NCBI GenBank assembly: GCA_029259845.1
Contig: JAJDEI010000128.1
Location: forward strand, 1 to 45,264
Length of the DNA stretch: 45,264 nt
Direction of reading: 5' to 3'
Source of the DNA: Planctomycetaceae bacterium
GTDB lineage: Bacteria; Planctomycetota; Planctomycetia; Planctomycetales; Planctomycetaceae
Positions 41,032 through 45,264 of the stretch are shown piece after piece; within the stretch, counting starts at the first letter, position 1, and each line of letters opens with the position of its first letter. The position numbers and the translations under genes were made by a program. The notes under the pieces were generated by a model that saw only the letters and a list, made by a program, of their open reading frames with translations, ran no database searches and had not been told where the DNA came from.

Positions 41032-42342
41032 ATGAGCAGCGAGGCATCCGGGGACGAGAAGCTGCGCCTTCCTGAGCTGCTGGCGATGGGCATCGGGGGC
41101 ATGATCGGGGGCGGCATCTTTTCGGTGCTGGGAATGACGGTCGAAATCGCCGGCCACGCGGCCCCTTTCGCTTTTTTGATCGGGAGTTTCGTCGCGCTGG
41201 CGGCGGGGTATTCATACGTCAAACTGGCGCTCGCCTATCGCAACGACGGAGCCAGCTTTACCTACCTGGAGCGGGCGTTTCCTCATCATCCGAACGTCTC
41301 GGGGATTGTTGGCTGGACGGTCGTTGTGGGATATGTCGGGACGTTGGCTTTGTATGCGTTCACATTCGGTGCCTACGGGGCCCATTTGCTGGGGAGCGCT
41401 GAGATGGGCCCGGTCCGGATGGTCCTGTCTTCGGGCGTGCTGCTGGTTTTCATGGCGATCAATCTCAAGGGCGTCCAGGCCAGCGGCGTCTCCGAGGACA
41501 TCATCGTGTTCACCAAGGTGATTCTGCTGGGCCTGTTTGCAGTGGCGGGGTCTGCATTCATCGAACGGGATCACCTGGTCCCGGTCTTTGAAAAAGGCGT
41601 CTCGTCGGTCTTCGTCGCCGGCGCGACGATTTTCGTCGCCTTCGAGGGCTTCCAATTGATCACCAACGCGGTCATCGAGACAGAGAATCCGACCCGCAAC
41701 ATTCCTCGCGGGATCTACGGGTCCATCGTCATCACCTCGATCATCTATTTTGGCGTCGCCTTCGTTGCAGTCGGCAACCTGCCAGTCGATCAGCTGACGG
41801 CTGCCGAAGAGTACGCGCTGGCCGTGGCTGCACGGCCCGCTTTGGGAAATGCGGGGCCGGTTCTGGTTGACATCGCCGCGCTGCTGGCGACGTCCTCAGC
41901 GATCAACGCCACGGCCTTTGGTGCCTCGCGGATGATGGCCGAAATGGCCACTAAACGGCGGATGCCGGTTGCGTTTTCCTTTCGCAGTCGGCTCAAAGTC
42001 CCCTGGCTGTCGATTCTCGCACTGACCGGATTGGCGTTAGCGTTCACGGTCCTGGGCCGGCTGGAAACGATCGCCACGTTTTCCAGCATCACGTTCCTGC
42101 TGGTGTCGCTGGCTGTGTCCGTTGCCAACTGGCGGCTGCGGGCGATCACGGGCAGCCAAGCCTGGCTCATCCTGCTTGGTGTCGGCTTGATGTTGATTAC
42201 ACTCGGGTTGCTGATCGTGCATCTGGCGACACAGAAACCGGCGACGTTGGCGTGGCTTGGAATGTTCTTTGCTGCGATTATTGTGGTGGAGTTGCTGTTC
42301 TGCCGACGGGAGCGTTCGTTCGAGCCCCCTCCACGCGGCTGA
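41032..42342 (+). CDS. APC-superfamily amino acid permease
   Basis: A 436-aa integral membrane transporter with about 12 hydrophobic helices. TM1 carries the APC unwinding motif GIGGMIGGGIFSVLGM (near residue 19), and TM6 has the companion FVAFEGFQLITNAVIETENP segment, where FEGF and the following E-N-P are typical of cationic or general amino acid permeases. It probably imports an amino acid or polyamine by proton symport or exchange. ATG 41032 gives MSSEASGDEKLRLPELLAMG; ATG 41017 (five residues longer) is equally possible. The protein ends in a short basic tail after the last helix. It is 87 bp upstream of the methyltransferase gene on the same strand. Substrate cannot be told from sequence. 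Confidence 0.88.
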   Translation: MSSEASGDEKLRLPELLAMGIGGMIGGGIFSVLGMTVEIAGHAAPFAFLIGSFVALAAGYSYVKLALAYRNDGASFTYLERAFPHHPNVSGIVGWTVVVGYVGTLALYAFTFGAYGAHLLGSAEMGPVRMVLSSGVLLVFMAINLKGVQASGVSEDIIVFTKVILLGLFAVAGSAFIERDHLVPVFEKGVSSVFVAGATIFVAFEGFQLITNAVIETENPTRNIPRGIYGSIVITSIIYFGVAFVAVGNLPVDQLTAAEEYALAVAARPALGNAGPVLVDIAALLATSSAINATAFGASRMMAEMATKRRMPVAFSFRSRLKVPWLSILALTGLALAFTVLGRLETIATFSSITFLLVSLAVSVANWRLRAITGSQAWLILLGVGLMLITLGLLIVHLATQKPATLAWLGMFFAAIIVVELLFCRRERSFEPPPRG

Positions 42343-42429
42343 TGATTGCGTATCGAATCGCACCGGGTGGGACCGAAGCGGGGGTCCTCCCTGGGGAAAA
42401 GGTCCTCCCTTGAGAAAAGGAGATTCACA

Positions 42430-43122
42430 ATGCCGACTGAGACGAACGTGGATCCGCAGGAGCCCGACGTCCTGCGCATTTTCCAATCGAAAGAGGAAAC
42501 GAAGGCGTATTACGACAAGATCGCCAGTGTTTACGATCTGCTGGCCGAGCGATCCGAACAGCCGATGCGTGAGAAAGGGCTGCAAAAACTGGCAGCCAAG
42601 CCGGGCGAACGGATTCTGGAGGTCGGGTTCGGGACGGGGCACTGCCTTGTCGAACTGGCGCGGGCAGTCGGCCCCGACGGCAAGGTCTTCGGAGTGGATC
42701 TCTCTGGCGAGATGGTGCGGCTTGCTGGTGAATTGGTCGAGCGCGAAGGCGTTGCTGACCGCGTGGAATTGACCAATGGCGACGGGGCCCATCTGCCTTA
42801 CGAGGAGAACTCACTGGATGGCGTCTTCACGAGTTTTACCCTGGAGTTGTTCGACACGCCTGAGATTCCTAATGTGCTCTCGGAATGGAAGCGCGTGCTC
42901 AAGCCGGGCGGGCGGCTCGCCGTCGTGGCGATGTCCAAGCTGGGAAAGCAGGGATTCATCATGAAAGCCTACGAGTGGACCCATCAGCACTTCCCCAATT
43001 TGATGGACTGCCGGCCGATTTACGTGCAACGGGCCATTGAAGCGGCTGGATTCGAAGTTGCGGCGACCGACGTCGAACGGATGTGGGTCGCCGTGGAGAT
43101 CGTTTTGGCCGTCAAGCCGTGA
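42430..43122 (+). CDS. UbiE/MenG-like class I SAM methyltransferase
   Basis: A 230-aa methyltransferase. Motif I is RILEVGFGTGHCLVELARAV (near residues 60-79), post-I VFGVDLSGEMVRLA, motif II LTNGDGAHLPYEENSLDGVF and motif III VLKPGGRLAVVAMSKLGKQG, the last resembling the UbiE/COQ5 family. ATG 42430 is set by the strong AAAGGAG 7 nt upstream; the longer open frame to 42346 lacks one. Substrates of this family include quinones, sterols and fatty acids. The gene is followed after 21 nt by the rhomboid protease gene and then the SDH protease gene, so the three form an operon. A membrane-lipid or quinone substrate would suit the membrane setting, but this is inference. Confidence 0.88.
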   Translation: MPTETNVDPQEPDVLRIFQSKEETKAYYDKIASVYDLLAERSEQPMREKGLQKLAAKPGERILEVGFGTGHCLVELARAVGPDGKVFGVDLSGEMVRLAGELVEREGVADRVELTNGDGAHLPYEENSLDGVFTSFTLELFDTPEIPNVLSEWKRVLKPGGRLAVVAMSKLGKQGFIMKAYEWTHQHFPNLMDCRPIYVQRAIEAAGFEVAATDVERMWVAVEIVLAVKP

Positions 43123-43143
43123 CCGAAAGCGGAGCCGCCTCGC

Positions 43144-43884
43144 ATGTTTCCGCTGCAAACCAGTGTGTACGCCCGCCAGGTTCCGATCGTGACGTGGCTG
43201 ATCATCGGGGCCAATACGTTGGTGTTCTTTCTGGAAGTGGATCTGCCTAAGGAAAGTATTGAGCGGCTCAGTTACCTGTTCGGGCTGGTGCCAGCACGTT
43301 TTACGGACCCCGCGTGGGCCCAACAAGCTGGGTATCCGTTGCACTCCTACTGGCCGTTTTTGACGAGCATGTTCCTGCATGGGGGCGTGCTGCACATTGT
43401 CGGGAACATGTGGACGCTGGCCGTGTTTGGCCGCAACGTCGAAGACCAGATGGGGCATGTTCGGTTTCTGTTGTTCTACCTGCTTTGCGGGATCGCATCG
43501 GGAGTCGTGCACACGCTGGTCAACTCCCATTCGACCATACCGGCGATTGGCGCATCGGGAGCCATCGCCGGAGTGATGGGCGCGTATCTGGCCATGTACC
43601 CCACGTCGCGCGTTGTGGTGATGATCCCGATTTTCATCTTTCCTTTCTTTTTCGATTTTCTCGCCGTGTTCTACCTCGGGTATTGGTTTCTGCTCCAGCT
43701 GTTCAGCGGCGTGATGGCGCTGAGGGTGACTTCGGATACCGGTGGCATCGCCGTTTGGGCCCATGTGGGCGGTTTCCTGACGGGCGTGTTGATCTTTCGG
43801 TTATTTCTGGCCCCCCTATCGAGCCGCGGCCCCTCTCATGCGGACGAGGGCGGCGTCGAGCACGCCTGGGCGCCTTTCCAATAA
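43144..43884 (+). CDS. Rhomboid family intramembrane serine protease
   Basis: A 246-aa polytopic membrane protease that cuts substrates inside or next to the membrane. The catalytic Ser138 lies in AIGASGAIAGVMGAYL and His207 in VWAHVGGFLTGVLIF. The N-terminal TM1 VTWLIIGANTLVFFLE, the L1 loop motif with HGGVLHIVGNMWTLAVFGRN and the FLLFYLLCGIASG helix fit bacterial rhomboids. An additional Phe-rich hydrophobic segment (IPIFIFPFFFDFLAVFYLGY) is longer than usual. The gene lies between a methyltransferase (21 nt upstream) and an SDH-type protease (9 nt downstream). In many bacteria rhomboid and SDH/ClpP-fold membrane proteases are separate, so this proximity is suggestive of a shared pathway. 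Confidence 0.9.
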   Translation: MFPLQTSVYARQVPIVTWLIIGANTLVFFLEVDLPKESIERLSYLFGLVPARFTDPAWAQQAGYPLHSYWPFLTSMFLHGGVLHIVGNMWTLAVFGRNVEDQMGHVRFLLFYLLCGIASGVVHTLVNSHSTIPAIGASGAIAGVMGAYLAMYPTSRVVVMIPIFIFPFFFDFLAVFYLGYWFLLQLFSGVMALRVTSDTGGIAVWAHVGGFLTGVLIFRLFLAPLSSRGPSHADEGGVEHAWAPFQ

Positions 43885-43893
43885 GGACTCGCT

Positions 43894-44733
43894 ATGGACA
43901 CATCAAGTCTGATTTGGCTGTTCTTTATGCTGGCAATGATGCAGCCAGTGATCACGCGGCGTTTGCTCGACGCGTCTCGCAAGCGGCTGATTGCGCGGAT
44001 TGAAAAGAAACGCAACTCACGCGTGATTCTGCTGGCGCATCGGCAGGAGACAATGGCTTTGCTGGGCTTTCCCCTTGTCCGATACATCGATGTCAACGAC
44101 AGCGAGGAAGTGCTCAGGGCGATCCACATGACCGACCCGGAAGTGCCAGTCGACCTTGTGCTCCATACGCCGGGGGGATTGGTCCTTGCTGCAACGCAAA
44201 TCGCTCGCGCGATCAACAAGCATCCGGGAAAGGTGACCGTGTTTGTTCCCCATTACGCGATGTCCGGTGGCACGCTCATCGCGTTGGCGGCGGACGAGAT
44301 CGTGGTCAGCCCACACGCGGTGCTTGGCCCGGTCGATCCCCAGTTGGGCCAGTTTCCCGCGTCGTCGTTGTTGAAAGTCGTCAAGGAGAAACCGATCGCG
44401 AGGATCGATGACGAGACGCTGGTCATGGCTGATCAAGCCGAAAAGGCGATCCAGCAGGTCAGAGACAGCGTGCGCGAGTTATTGGCCGACAAGTTCACGC
44501 CGGAGAAGGCCGATGAACTGGCAACGATGCTGACCGAGGGCCGTTGGACCCACGACCACGCGATCACCTATGAGGACGCAACAGGATTTGGATTTCGCAT
44601 CAGCGACCAGATTCCGGAAGAATTTATGACACTGATGACACTCTATCCCCAACCGGTCAAACGGCAGCCGACGGTCGAATACCTGCCGGTCCCGCGGCAC
44701 GGCACTGATGGCGGAAGCAAGGCCCGTGCCTGA
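43894..44733 (+). CDS. SDH-type Clp-fold membrane serine proteinase
   Basis: A 279-aa protein of the SDH_sah/serine dehydrogenase proteinase family (ClpP/crotonase fold). An N-terminal hydrophobic segment LIWLFFMLAMMQPVI anchors it in the membrane. VDLVLHTPGGLVLAATQIAR is the oxyanion segment and the nucleophile is Ser124 in HYAMSGGTLIALAADEIV. HAVLGPVDPQLGQFPASSLL follows, where Asp and neighbouring residues match the SDH family. It is not a dehydrogenase; homologues are membrane-associated proteases. The start is 9 nt after the rhomboid stop, with AATAAGGACTCGCT providing a ribosome site. Two membrane proteases in tandem suggest sequential processing of a common substrate, which is inference. 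Confidence 0.88.
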   Translation: MDTSSLIWLFFMLAMMQPVITRRLLDASRKRLIARIEKKRNSRVILLAHRQETMALLGFPLVRYIDVNDSEEVLRAIHMTDPEVPVDLVLHTPGGLVLAATQIARAINKHPGKVTVFVPHYAMSGGTLIALAADEIVVSPHAVLGPVDPQLGQFPASSLLKVVKEKPIARIDDETLVMADQAEKAIQQVRDSVRELLADKFTPEKADELATMLTEGRWTHDHAITYEDATGFGFRISDQIPEEFMTLMTLYPQPVKRQPTVEYLPVPRHGTDGGSKARA

Positions 44734-44883
44734 TCGGCGACTCGTTCGGGAAACATCGAATCGTGACAAAACAGTTCTCAGAGGGCATCTGGAAAGATAA
44801 CTGGTCTGGGCTGCGAGTGGAAAAGGCGGATAGTTCGTGCGGCCAGTCCTGAATTCATTTCGACAGGGAGGCCGATCATGGCA

Positions 44884-44917
44884 GACGTTTCCGCATGGCT
44901 GACGTTTCCGCACGGCG
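44884..44917. repeat. Imperfect 17-bp tandem duplication
   Basis: GACGTTTCCGCATGGCT (44884-44900) is followed by GACGTTTCCGCACGGCG (44901-44917), 14 of 17 identical. Confidence 0.7.
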
Positions 44918-44980
44918 GGCGTATCGGTCGGATTTCTTGTGGTCATCTGCGTGTCCCCAATGACCTGTCGAATCAAAGAT

Positions 44981-45017
44981 CGTCGGGTGGGTGCAGCAAC
45001 GCGGAACCCACCCGACG
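44981..45017. repeat. 11-bp hairpin repeat
   Basis: CGTCGGGTGGG (44981-44991) and CCCACCCGACG (45007-45017) pair perfectly around a 15-nt loop with GCAGCAACGCGG. There is no T-tract. Similar GTGGG-loop-CCCAC elements are common bacterial intergenic repeats. Confidence 0.7.
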
Positions 45018-45081
45018 TCACTACCGATTCGCTGGCCACCGGGCATGGAGTAAGGTAGGAATGTTGTTACGATGATCGAAC

Positions 45082-45120
45082 GCCGAGTGTGAATCGTCCT
45101 GTGCCTCCGGCACCCAGCCG
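45082..45120 (+). repeat. Truncated copy of the double-hairpin palindromic element
   Basis: Matches 35764-35799 and flanks (the left 39 bases of the intact copy) with five mismatches, including hairpin GTGCC-TCC-GGCAC (45101-45113) and the left arm CCCAGCCG. The right arm is missing and is replaced by sequence leading into the insertion sequence end. Confidence 0.7.
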
Positions 45121-45130
45121 ATACCGGAAG

Positions 45131-45264
45131 TGGACCCCAATCTTCGGACCACTGGACGCAATTCCTTAGATGGATCGCGGGCTCATCGCGGACGGCTGTG
45201 GTGGACTTCCCAGGGCGTGCGATAGTCCAACGATTGATGAGGACGCTCGTGGCTGTAGAACTGG
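45131..45264 (-). mobile_element. End of an IS3-type insertion sequence, cut by the window edge
   Basis: The probable element end begins at TGGACCCCAATCTTCGGACC (45131 on), similar to the TGGACC-type terminal repeats of many IS3-family elements. The transposase 3' end follows on the minus strand. The other end and any target duplication lie outside the window. Confidence 0.6.
45183..45264 (-). CDS. IS3-family transposase, C-terminal fragment (partial)
   Basis: Only the last 26 codons lie in the window: QFYSHERPHQSLDYRTPWEV and a short basic end before TGA at 45183-45185. FY-x-HERPHQSL-x-Y-x-TP is the typical C-terminal signature of the rve integrase core of IS3-family transposases (DDE enzymes). 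The gene runs off the right edge, so the catalytic triad is not visible and whether it is intact is unknown. Confidence 0.8.
   Translation of the reverse strand, partial: QFYSHERPHQSLDYRTPWEVHHSRPR

Larger units (their letters stand above)
44734..45182. other. Repeat-rich region before the right-edge insertion sequence
   Basis: No gene is supported. A 65-codon frame at 44878 has a GGGAGG ribosome site, but it runs through an 11-bp hairpin (44981-45017) and a 17-bp tandem duplication (44884-44917), and its product has no protein character. The truncated palindromic repeat (45082-45120) and the insertion sequence end follow. Confidence 0.5.

Noticed and set aside
44878-45075. 65-codon small protein candidate with a good GGGAGG ribosome site
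   Set aside because: The frame runs through a tandem duplication and a perfect hairpin repeat, and its product has no hydrophobic core or family match.

Overview
The window looks like chromosomal DNA from a planctomycete (Planctomycetota). The base composition is high in GC. There are two Tat-exported DUF1501 proteins, a DUF1080 protein, parallel beta-helix proteins, a PEP-CTERM protein, a glycine-rich secretin and an HpnC/HpnD squalene-type synthase pair, and intergenic regions are long with hairpin-rich dispersed repeats. All assignments come from reading the sequence; no database search was run.

Layout. 0.2-1.7 kb: a DUF1501 protein. 2.2-8.5 kb (minus): a 1558-aa secretin with two polyglycine tracts and, upstream of it, a parvulin-type lipoprotein. 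9.4-15.3 kb: a glycosyltransferase convergent with a four-gene minus-strand operon (FeeM-type N-acyltransferase, patatin lipase, VAO/PCMH-type flavin oxidase, methyltransferase), the best candidate here for an undescribed biosynthetic pathway. 15.9-16.7 kb: a PEP-CTERM protein. 17.5-25.2 kb: a giant membrane-anchored TPR protein, a beta-helix lipoprotein and a second DUF1501 protein. 25.2-25.9 kb: mobile-element debris and a four-hairpin repeat. 25.9-31.5 kb: DUF900 hydrolase, DUF1080 protein, receiver-like protein, RNase D and a BNR sialidase-like protein.

31.7-33.4 kb is an apparent acquired island. It holds a complete toxin-antitoxin-chaperone (TAC) operon (HigB-like toxin, HigA-like antitoxin, SecB-like chaperone) with a promoter/operator that can be read in the sequence, next to two unusual tRNA-like genes.

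33.7-35.5 kb: hpnD and hpnC. 35.9-37.6 kb: a second beta-helix protein. 37.8-44.7 kb is rich in proteases: tandem clpP1-clpP2, a coiled-coil lipoprotein, an APC transporter, then a methyltransferase-rhomboid-SDH protease operon. The right edge cuts an IS3-type transposase whose end lies next to a truncated copy of a palindromic repeat that is intact at 35.8 kb.

The repeats are a second theme. At least four families of back-to-back hairpins, most with 3-nt loops, occur between genes. One pair at 9.4 kb shows compensatory base changes.
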